Of a stretch of DNA of 64,000 nt, positions 12,145 through 24,105 are shown piece after piece. The stretch covers positions 83,835,712-83,899,711 of the forward strand of contig OZ023273.1 in the NCBI GenBank assembly GCA_964007475.1. Reading direction: 5' to 3'. Position 1 is the first letter of the stretch. The number at the start of each line of letters is the position of its first letter. The notes beneath the pieces are model-generated. The model made no database searches. It was not told the origin of the DNA and worked only from the letters and a program-made list of their open reading frames with translations. A program made the translations under genes and the position numbers. The DNA is from Hybos culiciformis. Lineage: Eukaryota > Arthropoda > Insecta > Diptera > Hybotidae.

Positions 12145-13064
12145 ATGTTGAAAACGTTCATTTGGAACTGTAAATGATGCAAAAGGACTGGTACATGGCG
12201 TTGTATTTTACATCTCTGACACTCTACACAACTCCTTGCCCACAATATGCAATCTTTGTTTATTGATGGCCAAACAAATTTTCGACGCAGCATACTGGAT
12301 GTGGCTTTAATACCTGGATGCGACAAATTATGATAACTATCGAATATTAACTTTCGAAATTTAAGTGGAACAAATGGTCTTGCCACTCCTGTTGACATAT
12401 CACAAAATATTTCTACTCCGCTGTTATGGAAATTGATCTTCTTCAACTTTAAAGAATGAGTAGTTGAATGTAGCCTTTGTAAATCATCATCGTAGGCTTG
12501 TTCTTTAGCCAATTCTTCGTAGTCTATTAATCCTCTTAGATTAATCGTGTCAATTCTGGATAGAGCATCAGCTACAATGTTTTCTTTACCTGAAATATGA
12601 CGAATGTCTGTGGAAAACTGGCCAATATAATCTAGATGCCTAAGTTGTCGTGGTGACGCTTTGTTTGCTTTCTGTTGAAACGCGAAAATTAATGGCTTAT
12701 GATCTGTGAAAACAGAAAACGTTCGTGCTTCCAACATGACTCGAAAATGCTTAATTACCAAATAAATCGCTAATAATTCTCTATCATATGCGCTGTATTT
12801 TCTTGCAGCAGGAGTTAGTTTACCGGAAAAAAATGCTAAAGGTTGCCAGCTATCATTCTTCCATTGTTGAACTACCGCACCTATTGCCCAATCTGATGCA
12901 TCAGTTACCAGAGACAAATGTGCTGAAGTTGACGGATGTGCTAATAATGTCGCATTTGCAAGATCTCTTTTACATTTTTCAAATGCAATTTTTCCTTCTT
13001 CCGTCCAATTAATAACCGTTTTATCATTCTTCTTATTTCCATTTTGGTATTTTAACAGAACCAT
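12141..13064 (-). pseudogene. Gypsy RNase H and integrase zinc-finger domain
   Basis: The N-terminal half shows an RNase H-like domain: LSLVTDASDWAIGAVVQQ with its catalytic Asp, YDRELLAI, and FTDHKPLIFAF. This degrades the RNA strand of the replication hybrid. The C-terminal half shows an HHCC integrase finger (H-x-LSHPG..., C-VECQRC). The frame overlaps the RT frame by 13 nt at its start and the integrase-core frame by 4 nt at its end. These overlaps mark indels in what should be one pol reading frame. Confidence 0.88.
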
Positions 13065-14314
13065 TTTGGAATAAACCTTCTATAAAAGTTGATCATTCCT
13101 AAAAAACGTCGCAAATCTTTCACGGTCACGGGTTGTTTGAATTCCATAATTGCAGAAACCTTCTCAGGCAGAGGCTTTGTACCATTTTCTGTAATTAAAT
13201 ACCGCAAAAACTTTACCTCCTTTTCACCAAACCGACATTTTTCAAAATTAATGACAACACCAAATTCGTCTAAACGTTGAAATAAACTTTTTAAATGTTG
13301 TAAATGTTCTTTTTCATTAACTGAAGCCACTAAAATATCATCGAGATAAGGAAAACAAAAATCCAATCCACGCGTAACATCGTGAATAAATCTTTGGAAT
13401 GTCTGAGCAGCGTTACATAGTCCAAATGTCATAAAAGGAAATTCAAATAACCCAAATGGAGTGATAATTGCAGTTTTTTCAATATCTCTTGTAGCCATCG
13501 GAATTTGATGATAGGCTCGAACCAAGTCTATTGTACTAAAAATTTTTTTGCCCTCTAGATTTTGTGTAAAATCTTCTATGTGAGGAATTGGATAGCGATC
13601 AGGAATTGTTATTGAATTTAAACGTCGATAATCCCCGCAAGGACGCCAATCACCATTTTTTTTGGGTAGCATATGCAAAGGACTCGCCCAAGTGCTTTTC
13701 GATGGACGGCAAATACCTTGCTGCATCATGAACTCAAATTCTTTTTTAGCCGCTCTAAATTTTTCTGTTGATAATCTTCTTGGTTTTGCGAAAATTGGAG
13801 GTCCATTAGTTTCAATAATATGTGTTACACTATGCTTAACTCTAGTCGTACTCGTTAACGGATTTGTAATTCTTGGAAATTGTGAAAGCAGCTGATGATA
13901 AATTGTGTTGCCCAAAATAGTTTTAATACTCGTCGTTTTGCTAAAATAAATTTGTCCAATTGCTTTCATTGAAGTCAAATTATCTATAATGCAATTATTT
14001 TTCATATCAACCAGAAGGCCAAACTTTGCCAAAAAATCAGCACCAATGATTGGTTTTGAGGCAATTATGAAAGGCCAATCAAAGTTGCGTCTGAGGCCAA
14101 GGTTAAGGGAAACTAGCTTCTTACCAAATGTATTAATCTTAGAACCATTCGCAGCAAATAGACAGAATGAACAGGTTCGAAATCGTTCTTGTGGTAGAGG
14201 TGGTAACACAGAAACATCAGCTCCAGTATCTACTAAATATTTTTTATTACTATACTTATCTGTTATGTAAAGACGACTTATTTTTAAACCAGTATCAACA
14301 AACGTCGCCTGCAT
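13052..14314 (-). pseudogene. Gypsy protease and reverse transcriptase
   Basis: An aspartic protease motif [14 protein letters not shown] near residue 30 is followed by a reverse transcriptase with [46 protein letters not shown] and the catalytic [11 protein letters not shown]. The protease matures the polyprotein and the RT copies genomic RNA. The frame ends within the RT connection region ([11 protein letters not shown]), where a frame change leads into RNase H. The first ATG is probably not the natural start, because gag and pol are normally fused or frameshifted. Confidence 0.9.
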
Positions 14315-14325
14315 TGACTGGTTTT

Positions 14326-15166
14326 TTAGTTTTCCGAATTAACGAATGAGCATGGAGATCTGCATTTTGTTGAATTTTTGCCAAATCTCCTGTGATACCA
14401 ACAATAATTCATATTTTCAGAATAAGTTCTACTTTGTCCTCTTGATCCACTCCGAAACCTGGTTGAATTCTGATCTATTGATTGATGTCTTGAATGATGT
14501 TTAGGTTCATTTTTGATTTCATCGATTTGGAACTTAAACTCCGAAAATTTATCAGTTAAATTCTTCATAATTTTGGCTTAAAAATCTTCCTCTGTTTTGA
14601 TTTGACAAACTTCTGAAACATCTACAACTTCCATAATCTTGTCAGCTAAAAGAGTTAATTTGTTTAATTCTTCTTCACTCATAGCTAGAATAATTTGGAT
14701 TTGTTTAGGCAAACGCTGAAGCCATAAACTTTTTAACAGGTTGTCATCAATCTTTCCCGACGACAATTCTCGCATTCTTCTTAACAATTCGGATGGCTTC
14801 CTATCACCTATGTTAACATCACCCAAAAGCTGTTTCATCTTTTTTTCTTCAGAGTCAGAAAATTGCTCTACCAGCCGTTTTTTAAGTGCCTCATATGCAT
14901 GTGCCACAGGAGGTTGAAGAATGATGTCACTAACGTGAGTAAGAACATCGCTTTCCATTGCTCCCACCACGGAATGATATTTTGTTTCTTCAGCTGTAAT
15001 ACCTGCATTCACAAATTGTGATTCAATTTGTTTGAACCACAAGGCTGGATTAGCCTTCCAAAAAGGAGGTATTCGAACTTGAACACGATTCATTGATATA
15101 GTTGTTGCTGTTCCTTGATCTTGATTCATCGGTATTGCTGTTGATTGCTCTTGCTCTTGACTCATC
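14326..15166 (-). pseudogene. Gypsy gag with one in-frame stop
   Basis: Gag begins at the ATG of MSQEQEQ just after the primer-binding region and runs to a stop at 14578-14580. The same frame then resumes to 14326. The first part (about 195 aa) has the gag core typical of arthropod gypsy elements (PPFWKANPALWFKQIESQF, LLRRMRELSSG). The resumed part ends in CWYHRRFGKNSTKCRSPC, a zinc-knuckle-like Cys/His cluster found in these gag proteins. Gag forms the particle and binds RNA. The stop makes this copy defective unless read through. Confidence 0.82.
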
Positions 15167-15179
15167 GGGGTCACCAATT
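15160..15179 (-). promoter_or_regulatory. Primer-binding site
   Basis: Immediately inside the upstream LTR the minus strand reads ATTGGTGACCCCGATG. TGG followed by a GC-rich stretch fits a tRNA 3'-CCA primer site. I do not assign the tRNA. Confidence 0.7.
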
Positions 15180-15180
15180 A

Positions 15181-15406
15181 TATAGCTTGTATTGAAAGAC
15201 TATATTTAAATTATTTAAAATATTCTTTATTATGTGAAGCTATAAGCTTCTGAATATAATCTGAATTTTAATAATAAAATTCCCTTCTATTTATACTACA
15301 AAATTTACAACTAAAATCATACTTGATATAAAATATTAAAAAAGAATATTTGAGTATTTGAATATTTTCTAACAAGTAGATTCCAACAAGTATATTCTGT
15401 CGCTAC
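15181..15406 (-). repeat. 5' LTR of the gypsy element
   Basis: 226-bp partner of 11000-11229. It would hold the element's promoter. The sequence is AT-rich and I cannot fix a TATA box with confidence. Confidence 0.92.
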
Positions 15407-15521
15407 TAGTTCATCTTTTTTTATAGTTTACGTCTTTTTTTCTCTACGCGCGTAAATAAAATTTATGTTATAATTTGAATTTTATAGTTTCTGAAAAATT
15501 ATTATTGTATTTCTAACCTGG

Positions 15522-16487
15522 GGGTTACACTTGCTGAAAAAAAAATCATGATTTTTTTTGAATGTATGTGCGAAATTTTGTGTGAAAAAAAATCAAGAAA
15601 TAATCATGATGAAAAATCATGCTTAAAAAAAATCAGTGTTGATTTTTTTCTGTCAAAAGGAAAATTTTTGGCTGCCAAAGAAAAAAGTAAACTCTTGAAA
15701 GTGCAAACAACAATAATAAAAGCGGTTTGTTATTACGGGATTTGAATTTGAATGTTGAAATTTAAAAAAATCTATGTGAATTATTTATTAAATAAATAAA
15801 ATAACTTACTTTAAAAAACAAGATATTTTATTGAAAAATGTGAAGTTTATAAAAACTAAGAACTTAGTAAAAAAAGAGAAAATAGAAAAAACATGTCGAA
15901 AAAATTTTATAAGGAAGAAATATTAAAATTTATAAATTTATACAGGGAGCACGATTGCATCTGGAACATGAAGTCTAATGCGTTGTTTATAGCTACCACA
16001 GTAAAGTAATTTTTGGAGGAATGTTCCGGAAACCTATTCACAGCTAATTTTATCTGAAAGTAAAAAATCAAATGCAAAAAATATAAAAAAAAACAAAAAA
16101 AATATTTTTGACAGGAAAGGTATCGTAAAAAAATATTATGATAGGTAGGAAACGTAATGAAAAAGAAACAAAAAAATAATTTTGTGAAGTAATGAAATTT
16201 TTCAGATATCAAAAAAAAAAAAATTAAATTTTCTTAGTTATTTGAAAATATTTTTAAAAAATTCTTTTTACGAAAAATAGATAAAATTAATATCTTCATT
16301 TTCAGTAAATTTGCTTAAATATAAATAGAATAATAACATAGAAAAACGGTTTTTACTGTATCATTTTTTCAGATAGGTCAATTAGCTATAAACAACGCAT
16401 AAGCCAGTATGATTTTTGACTCATAAAAATTTCACACTACATTAAAAAAAATCATAATCATGATTTTTTTTTCAGCAAGTGTAACCC
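15522..16487. mobile_element. 966-bp TIR element nested at the right
   Basis: GGGTTACACTTGCTGAAAA at the left is mirrored by TTTTCAGCAAGTGTAACCC at the right. Inside the ends ATCATGATT runs recur. A second inner inverted pair (GCGTTGTTTATAGCT at 15980, AGCTATAAACAACGC at 16384) shows partial self-complementarity. No transposase. Confidence 0.7.
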
Positions 16488-16826
16488 GCATGTAAATTTG
16501 CTATAAAATTTGTTTATGTTTTGTGCTATAAAAGGAAAAGAATTATTAAATTTCTGTCTACTTCTTTCACATGTTTGTTGTTGTTGTTTATTTATCGCTT
16601 TCTCGTTCTAGTTTGACTAGAAAAAATTAAAAGATTACAAATTTAGCCATTGTGTAAATCAGGCTTTAAGACAAAAAAAAATATCCAGTTCGTCCAATTC
16701 GCCTTAGACAAGTAGTCGAATCATCAGAGACAGGACATTTTAATTTAGTAAGTTAAATTTTATTTTAAAATAATTATTAAATAGAAAATACATTTTTTAA
16801 GTGACGATATTTTAAATGATTTAACA

Positions 16827-17822
16827 ATCACAGAAAATCGTTTGGTTTCAAATGAAGTTCAATGTTCTGTTGATATGATTAAAAACTCGACGCAAACATC
16901 ATCAGTTTTCAAAGAACTCTTCATTACTTCTTTATGGAATACTGAAAACAAGTTGAAAGCTGTGGCAGGAATACCATGGTTAGCCGTCCTTAAGCGGATG
17001 GTTGGGCTATGTGAAGATGTTTTTGGTGATTGGAAATCGTTAATGTCCATGCAAGATCGGATTTTGTTAACAATGCACAAATTAAAAACAAATATAGATT
17101 TTAGTGTTTTAGCTGTAAATTTCGAAAGCACTGTTAAAACCTACTTTGCTGAGACAATTCAATTATTAGCCTAGGTAATTTTTCTTTTATCATTAATAAA
17201 AATAATACTAATAAAATTAATTACTAATTATTTATTTTTTAGGTTTTAGATGGATTAATATACTGGCCATCTCGAGAAGAAAATTTTAAAAATCTTCCTA
17301 AATGTTTCAAAAATTATTCCAACGTAGTGGAATAATTTTCCAACGTAGATTGCACTGGGGTCAAGATTTCAACGATAGGCTGCTTAGCATTTCGTTGTTC
17401 AACACACTCTCATTACAAAAGCTAGCATACGGTCAAGGTTTCGGCTGGTTTGCTGAGTTATAAAAGTCCATCTGTGGCGAGGAGAGCATCAGATAAAGTT
17501 GTTTTTAATTTAACAGAATTGATTCAAAAATTTCAACCTGGAGATGCCGTCATGATGGATAAAGGGTTTCACATTGGTGATGAGCTTGCAAAACATGGAA
17601 TCGAGATGATAAGGCCTGACTTTGCATTCAATACCCTAACTAAGTTATGCGAAGTACTGAAATTGCAAGTGCTCGTCTACACGTGGAGAGATGGATTTGC
17701 CAGATGAAAAATTTCAAAACTCTCGATGGAAAATCACCTGTCTGCTAACTGCCGTACATTAAAGAAATATTTGTATGTGTGGGGGCCATTACAAATTTAA
17801 GTCAACCTATTTTTAGAAGATG
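16827..17822 (+). pseudogene. ISL2EU/Harbinger-like DDE transposase, decayed
   Basis: The first block (16842-17174) contains DRILLTMHKLKTNIDFSVLA, the N-terminal helical region of DDE_Tnp_4-type transposases. The next block (17242 on) carries LIYWPSREENFKNLPKCF. Shifted frames then give NVDCTG (first catalytic Asp), SYKSPSVARRASDK, PGDAVMMDKGFHI (second Asp) and, near 17665, LHVERWICQMKNFKTL (Glu). This D-D-E order and the YWPSRE signature fit ISL2EU/IS4EU-type relatives of Harbinger transposases. A 67-nt gap bounded by GTAATT and TTTTTTAG may be an old intron. Several stops and shifts make it inactive. Confidence 0.8.
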
Positions 17823-18299
17823 ATACATTTTTATTAACTTAATATATTTTATATAAATAAAACTTGTTTTTTCCAAAACAAATTAAATAGTTTTATTTCA
17901 TTAAAAACCAAAACAAATAGGGTAGCTCAAAATTCCAACTAATTGTATTAAATAAAACATTTTATAACAAATTTTAATTTCATTTCTTTTATCACCAAAT
18001 TGGTTACATATCACACATCTCTTTTGTAAAAAATTTTATAACTAATTTAAATTTAATTTTGCTAATAAAAACTTTGGATACAAATTACTTATTTAAAATA
18101 AATTTCAGTGAAAATTTTGAATAATTTTTTAACGAATTCATTGTTTCGTTCTACATTTATTATTTCGATTTGATTTGAAAATTTGCTATATATAACTAAA
18201 TTACAGTATTTGAAATTGAATATCATCAAACTCAATTGAATCTGACCGTAATAAGCGTGATTTTCATTTATTACATAAATATTTTTAATTTTTTTTTAA
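17823..18299. other. AT-rich spacer between transposase and YqaJ remnants
   Basis: No gene is visible. It lies between two convergent remains of the same element, so it is probably its internal spacer. Confidence 0.5.
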
Positions 18300-19400
18300 A
18301 TATTTTAAATAAGCCAGGTTATCAGACAAATTGAAGAATTTTCCTTTAATTGGTGATTTGATTTCAACCAACACTCCCCATCATTGTAGCTTATGCCATC
18401 TGGACTACACGCTAAAAATTGTAGTTCCATGGAGATAACCAAACCGACATCAAAAAATAAAACAAATCCTTTATAAAAGATTTTAACAAGTTTTTTACCT
18501 TCATGTCCAGAACGGGTCGAATGGTTTCCTTTAAAATTGCTATTGTACAGTTCATCTATTTTCTTCGCCCAATTTTGGTTTTTGTTGGAAAAGTAAGTGT
18601 AGAGATTGTCTGATATACAGACAGTTATTCATTTTTTTCTCTCTTTTCGCCATTTAGAATTATTTTGACTCACTATACTTTCACAAATTTCTATAGCTTC
18701 TTTTGTTGTTACCTAAACTTAAAAAAAATCCCCTTTTTTTATTGAAATTCGTTCTAAAGAAAAGAATTCATAAAGATGACGTTTTCTTTTAAACATGCTG
18801 TATCAATTCTCTTATCTTCAAAAAACTTCTTTCTCTTGAACAAATTTAGAACTGGAACGGCCTTTAATCATTTTTGCGAATTCTGAAGAAGGTGCATCTA
18901 AAAATAAAAAAAATAGATTATTATTTTTTAAAATTACTTTCTAAAAAAGATAAAGCAAACTCAAGTTTTTTTTCTTCAGATAATTTAATAGATAAACTGT
19001 TTTTTTATATGACAAGATCTTGAATTGGTTTGGCATCATAATCCTCTCCGATTTCCCTAGATCTTTTACCCCATTTTTCACGTCAGTACAACTGAGTATG
19101 GGTAGTTTTGGATGCCTTAAACAAAAATAAATTAAAATTATTATAAGAAAAATATTTTTTTTTAAATTAGCCCACCTTAAAATATAATACAAACAAGGTT
19201 AAATGTGCTTACATTTTTCACCCAATCCAGCTTTGCAAGAGCATTGGCATCTCCACTCTTCCGCAGTAATTGTAATTTTAACTTCATGTGGGGCAGCTTT
19301 AATAGAAGAGTTTTGAATTACCACGCCTATAACTTTCTTTCTTTCTGTCAAACCGGCATCTTAAATTTGTTTCCCAAAAGCTATGGGCCTGGGTCGCATC
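18300..19400 (-). pseudogene. SWIM finger plus YqaJ-like nuclease gene of ISL2EU, decayed
   Basis: Reading leftwards on the minus strand: EEWRCQCSCKAGLGEKCKHI (about 19270-19203) is a SWIM zinc finger (CxC...CxH). It is followed by broken blocks, then EAIEICESIVSQNNSKWRKER (about 18700-18635). A long open stretch (about 18610-18380) holds LYNSNFKGNHSTRSGHEGKK and CSPDGISYNDGE. After a frame change comes VLVEIKSPIKGKFFNLSDN (about 18375-18315). CSPDG and VEIKSP are the metal-binding core of the YqaJ/exonuclease family. ISL2EU elements are known to pair a DDE transposase with a YqaJ protein, and the convergent position next to 16827-17822 fits. Confidence 0.8.
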
Positions 19401-20790
19401 ATTTAAAAAAAAAAAAAAGAAATCGAAAATTTAAGCAGACGTTGCAGATGATACAAATTAAATGTCAAGACTATTTTAATTTATAAAAAAGAGGAATTTT
19501 CTTTAGAAAAAAAGGGATATTTCATGATTTAAAATAGTGTCAGTTTGGGAACGCACTCGTTTGAATTTTTCATTCCAAAAAATGTCTATGGTGTATCTTA
19601 ATCTAATAGGGGTTTATATAATTTTATATGTGAGTCACGGAGTTATGATGCATTTCCAAAGATGCCCTCAAGATCATTTGGGTTGGCCACCTCTAGATTT
19701 TAATTTATCTAAAGAAGTTCGAAAAAAAAGCTTATTAAACTGTTAAACATAATTATTTTTTTAAATCTATTATTTAAAAAAAAAAAAAAGTAAATAAATG
19801 AATTATTACGCCTAATTAATTATAATCTAATTAATTTTTAAAAAATCATAAAATAATAATTGACATTTTTGGACTATTTACAAAGTACAAGGCACGTTAA
19901 AGAAGGCAATGCTGTTGAAAACAGTATTTGTTTTAGTAAGTACCTATCAAACTTGATTTGTTTTGATTTTTGTTTACAAAAATTAAAAAAAATCAAAGGT
20001 TCACGAAAAAAAATTTAATTTTTATTTATTTCAATTTGATTTTGGACATTGATAAGTAAGTATATTTTAAGTAACTAGTTAAAGTTTCAATTGTTATTTC
20101 TAGAATTTCAAATGAAAGTACCAAAATTTCGTATTTTTAATTCAATCTCAAGACATTAAAAAATTCTCCATCGGACAAAAAAAAATTAGTAAACTTTTAA
20201 GCAGGAACTGAATCTTTAGAATAAAAAAATAAATATGCCTAGCTATATCTAACGAAAAAAAGTGACCAAACCTAGAAAGACACCCCAACAAGGAATAGAA
20301 TAAATTAATTTAAGGGAAAACGCCCGTGAACAAATTCTGTTTGTAAAAAATATAAAGAAAATGTATATATATTCTATACATTTTCTTTATATTTCTATAC
20401 ATTTTCTTTATAAATTTTTAAATTACTAATTCTGTAATTTAATATATGTTATGATTTTTTTTTGTCTTTAAATAAATCATATTGCCAAGATAATTTTTTT
20501 TTTATTTATTTTCGACTTTTTAAGCATGAAAATTTTTTATGTAATCTTTAATAAGGACCCCTTCTAAAAATGAAAATAAATTTTGATAGGTACTTTCTTT
20601 GACATCTAATTTTATGATAGCCATGGCTTGATATTAACGTGGCTTTGACAAAGTACTATAAAAGAATTTAAATATGTAGTATGAGTATTTTTTCTTTTTG
20701 AAAGATTGAAATTGTATAATAAAAAACAACAAATTCTCCACGCGAATTTCATGCGAAACCTAAAAAATATATAATAATTAATTGTAAGTA
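19401..20790. other. AT-rich non-coding stretch
   Basis: No supported gene. It includes inverted copies of TATAGAATATATATACATTTTCTTTATA-like sequence at about 20350-20415, forming a small AT-rich hairpin. The right terminus of the ISL2EU-like element may lie here but I cannot identify it. Confidence 0.4.
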
Positions 20791-21268
20791 CAGGTAACCC
20801 TTGATTAACACGGTAGTTTGGTTCCAAGAATACTCCGTGCTAATTAAAGTCGTGTTAATCGAAACTAACAATCAATACGAGTAATGGGGTTTGGTTCCAA
20901 AAAAGTTCATTTTTGTTTTTGATAGTTTTTATTCAGTGCAAAAAAAGAAAATTTAAATATATATATAGACTTCAAATTAAAATTAAACACAAAAATTAAA
21001 AGAAATAAATTCAAAAATTAAAAGAAATAAAAAAAAACTCTGATTGTTTAATTTTGAGAATGTAGAATTATATTTATTTAAAAAAAAAAAAAAAAAACCA
21101 ACTTAAATTATACAAATTTAAATTTTGAAACCCCATTAATTAAGGGTTTTTCTGAATTTTCAAGCCGTGTAAATTCAAAACCGTGCTAGAAAATATCGTG
21201 TTAGTCAAGAGTGTGCTACAATTTATCAACCGTGTTATTCAAGTACCGTGTTAATCAAGGGTAACCTG
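20791..21268. mobile_element. 478-bp pogo-like MITE with TA target
   Basis: The ends are CAGGTAACCCTTGATTAACA and its complement TGTTAATCAAGGGTTACCTG-like sequence, each flanked by TA. The inner arms repeat GTGTTAATC/CCGTGTTA words several times. Typical of Tigger/pogo-derived MITEs. It has no ORF. Confidence 0.8.
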
Positions 21269-22749
21269 TATATAAATATATATGTATATAAGCGCATCAC
21301 ATAAATATGAATATTTACTTTTATTAATCATATGTTTTTATTTTTATTTTGATAACATAAATATACATATGTACATATTCATTATGCAAAAGAAATATAT
21401 TTTCCATTTAAACCAATTAATGTTTTCAAGAAATTATTATTGACAACATTTTCAGCAATAAAGATCAGGCAATCATTTATTTGTTTGCAATACGCTTAAT
21501 GATAACATTTAATGTAAAAAGAAAACGTAGCTCATAATCAAAATAATATTACATCAGTTACTTAGAGTATGATAGTCCATGAAATCTAAATATTTGAACC
21601 AGATATTTGTCAGACTTTTTTAGAAGATCTTTGAGTTATCCCATTCGTATATCTAACTGTTCAGAAGCTCGAAGACAAGTATAAAAAAATAACATCAAAT
21701 TATGTCTCGCAATTTGCTACTTTACTCCAATATAAATTTAACTCAAAAAAAAAAATAATTTACCTATATAATATATCAAAGCACAAATAGAAAACCAAAA
21801 AAAATATATATAGATTTATTTTAAGATAGTTTAATATAGAGAGAATAATACACGTAACATTTTGTTAACATTTTGTAATTCTACAAAGACTGAATCACAT
21901 GATTCACCCAATTATCAAAACAAAACTTTTATGAGTACTTTAAACTTTAGAGTAAGAAAAAAATAAAAACGTAGACAATTTTTACGATTATTTATTAGTT
22001 TCTGAAAATTAAAAAAAATCACACTTTTAATACATAATGCTCAATCAAATTATATTTTAATTCATAGCGTAGTCACGATTAAATATTGAATTTTGATTTT
22101 GCCATATTAAGTATAGGAATACGGAGTTATAACTCGAAATCATTTCGTTTCTGGTTATAGATAAGTTCCAATTGGTAATAAAAGAGACGTGAAATTTAAA
22201 ATTTAATATATTACGTTTTTTGAATATCAACAATATGAAAATTTAAATTTATTTTACATATATTATATTATTTATATTCATTATCATTTTTATTTTAAAA
22301 TTATGCATACAAAAAAAAATATTAAAAACAAATGTAAAACTATGATTTTGAAATACAATGATAATTAAAATGATAATAATAATATAATGGAAAATCACGT
22401 TATGTTACGTCGCAATATGGGAAATATAATTTTATCGTTTTTTGTTCTTTTCTGAACTCTTCTATATCTTCTTTTCTGAACTCTAAGGCATATATTATTT
22501 AAAACTATGTAGTTATTTTAAGTGGTATTCAAAAAAAAAAAATTATTGATTTGATTTCAGTTAATTTTTTTCAGCTATCATCAGTTATCTTTGTGAGCTA
22601 AAAAAAACTAAATATTAAAATAAGAACCGATCGCTTCAAATGCCAAAAGATAATAAATATTTATTTATTAAGATTATTTTATAAGGTAGAAAATATAAAC
22701 GGTATATTTTAAAGTATATAATTTAAAAATAGCTATTGTTTCTGTTGTT
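21269..22749. other. AT-rich non-coding stretch
   Basis: Only very AT-rich sequence with many homopolymers. No gene, RNA or clear repeat boundary is visible. A hairpin (AACAGTGGAC/GTCCACTGTT) at 22760-22805 sits at the truncated end of the copia element. Confidence 0.4.
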
Positions 22750-22849
22750 TTAGACCATAATAACAGTGGACCTTTAATAATTTGCATAAACGTCCACTGT
22801 TATCATCATACCGTTTTGGCTACATCATATATATTTCATCAGACAAAAC

Positions 22850-23130
22850 ACAATTCAGAAACGCAGTTTTTATGTAATGCATTATTTTCAAATTTTCTAC
22901 AGCGGCAATTGCTAAAATCAACCTTATTGATGAGAACCCCACTGTGGGACTGAAAGTCTCTAAATAATCTAAACCGTACTATTGCGTGAAACCTCGAGCC
23001 ACTTAACGTGCTTTAATGCTTTAAAGCGTTGAACTTTAACTGGAGAACTTTTCAGTTTAAAGACCCATTTATTATCTATCACTTGGCAAATTTATTAATT
23101 GCCAAGTTCTATTATTTTTTAAAGAATCAA
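22850..23130 (-). pseudogene. N-terminal fragment of copia reverse transcriptase
   Basis: Reading leftwards: NKWVFKLKSSP, VQRFKAL, YGLDYLETFS (across a stop), then RLILAIAAVENLKIMHYIKTAFLN. These match the fingers region that opens every copia RT. The catalytic YVDD region is absent because the element ends here. Confidence 0.75.
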
Positions 23131-23296
23131 TTTCTTCATTCATTGCTTGCTTCCACTGATCAGAATTTTTAGATTTTAAAGCTTCGTCAAAACTTCATCT
23201 GTTGAAGCAACGAATGCATAACCATCAGATAATAAAAAATTACATGTAGAATTCTTTGCCCTTTGACGAGTGACAACATTTGGTGCATTTATGTTC

Positions 23297-24105
23297 TTAT
23301 TTTTTAATCAATTCTGCTTTATCCTCAATCCCAAGCACTTGATTATTTAAATCATTATTTTCAATGGAATCATCGATATTTATAATCGGAATTTCATCTT
23401 CAAAAACTTCATTATCTTCAGATTGATGTAAGACTTTTTTGTCACTTGAATTTTCAAAACCTTCATCTACATCAAAATTTATAATTACAAAATCTTCGCG
23501 GACATTTTCGTCCTTATTATTTTGATTGATTGAAATATGTATTACTATTTTCATTAAAAATAACATCACGGGATATTTCTATCTTTGTTGTGTCTGGCAT
23601 CCAAATCCTAAAACCTTTAGTATTAATTTCATATCCAACAAAAATACCTTTTCGTGATTTTGAATCCCATTTCTTTCTCTTTTCCTTTGTAACATGGACA
23701 TGGACTGCACAACCAAATTTTTTAAAATACGATATATTTGGACATTTATTAAACCATAATTCATATGAAGTCATTTCACCATTTGGAGTATTACCAGAGC
23801 GGTTTAATACATACACTGCACAATTTACTGCTGCTGCCCAAAAATGAGTATTTAAATTTTTTGAATAAATCACAGACCTGGCTAATTCAACTAAGTTCCT
23901 CATATCACGCTCAGCTCTGTCATTTTCTTGTGGTGTATAGACATTACTTCTTTGATGACAAATACTATTTTTAATTAATATATTTTTAACTTCCTCATTT
24001 GCGTATTCAAGTCCATTATCTGATCTTAAATTTCTTAAGGTTCTATTTGTATCAACTTTGACTTAGTCTTTGAATTTTTGGGTCAGAGCTGGAACTTCTG
24101 ACTTC
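23297..24105 (-). pseudogene. Copia integrase, C-terminal half and linker
   Basis: From right to left: LRSDNGLEYANEEV (about 24050-24005, second catalytic Asp), TPQENDRAERD (about 23940, catalytic Glu region), then an open frame (23517-23903) with HFWAAAVNCAVYVLNRS, FGCAVHVHV and GIFVGYEINTKGFRIW, standard copia integrase landmarks. The linker to RT is Asp/Glu/Asn-rich (23297-23569) and overlaps in another frame. Confidence 0.85.

Larger units (their letters stand above)
11000..15406 (-). mobile_element. Ty3/gypsy LTR retrotransposon
   Basis: Two direct repeats (11000-11229 and 15181-15406) bound a gag-pol interior read on the minus strand. The flanking 5-bp TAGTT (10995-10999, 15407-15411) is a target duplication. 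Next to the upstream LTR is a primer-binding-like TTGGTGACCCCGA. Next to the downstream LTR is a purine tract GAAGGGGGAGTACT. Domain order is gag, protease, RT, RNase H, integrase, which is the Ty3/gypsy order. At least one in-frame stop and two frame changes make this copy defective. LTR differences are few, so the insertion is fairly young. Confidence 0.93.
10824..16666. mobile_element. TIR element split by an LTR retrotransposon
   Basis: AAGCTTGATTTACACAATGG... at 10824-10848 and its complement at 16642-16666 (24 of 25 positions) form terminal inverted repeats. TTAA lies at both ends, consistent with a TTAA-type target. The interior is partly self-complementary and non-coding. The gypsy element at 11000-15406 sits exactly in a palindrome near its centre (GATGAACTAGTTCATC once the insert is ignored), and another TIR element occupies 15522-16487. 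Confidence 0.65.

Noticed and set aside
13662..14349. Plus-strand ORFs across the gypsy pol region
   Set aside because: They are antisense shadows of the minus-strand protease/RT frame.
19537..19746. 69-aa ORF containing CPQDHLGWPPLDF
   Set aside because: It looks protein-like but I cannot tie it to any family or to the adjoining ISL2EU-like remains.
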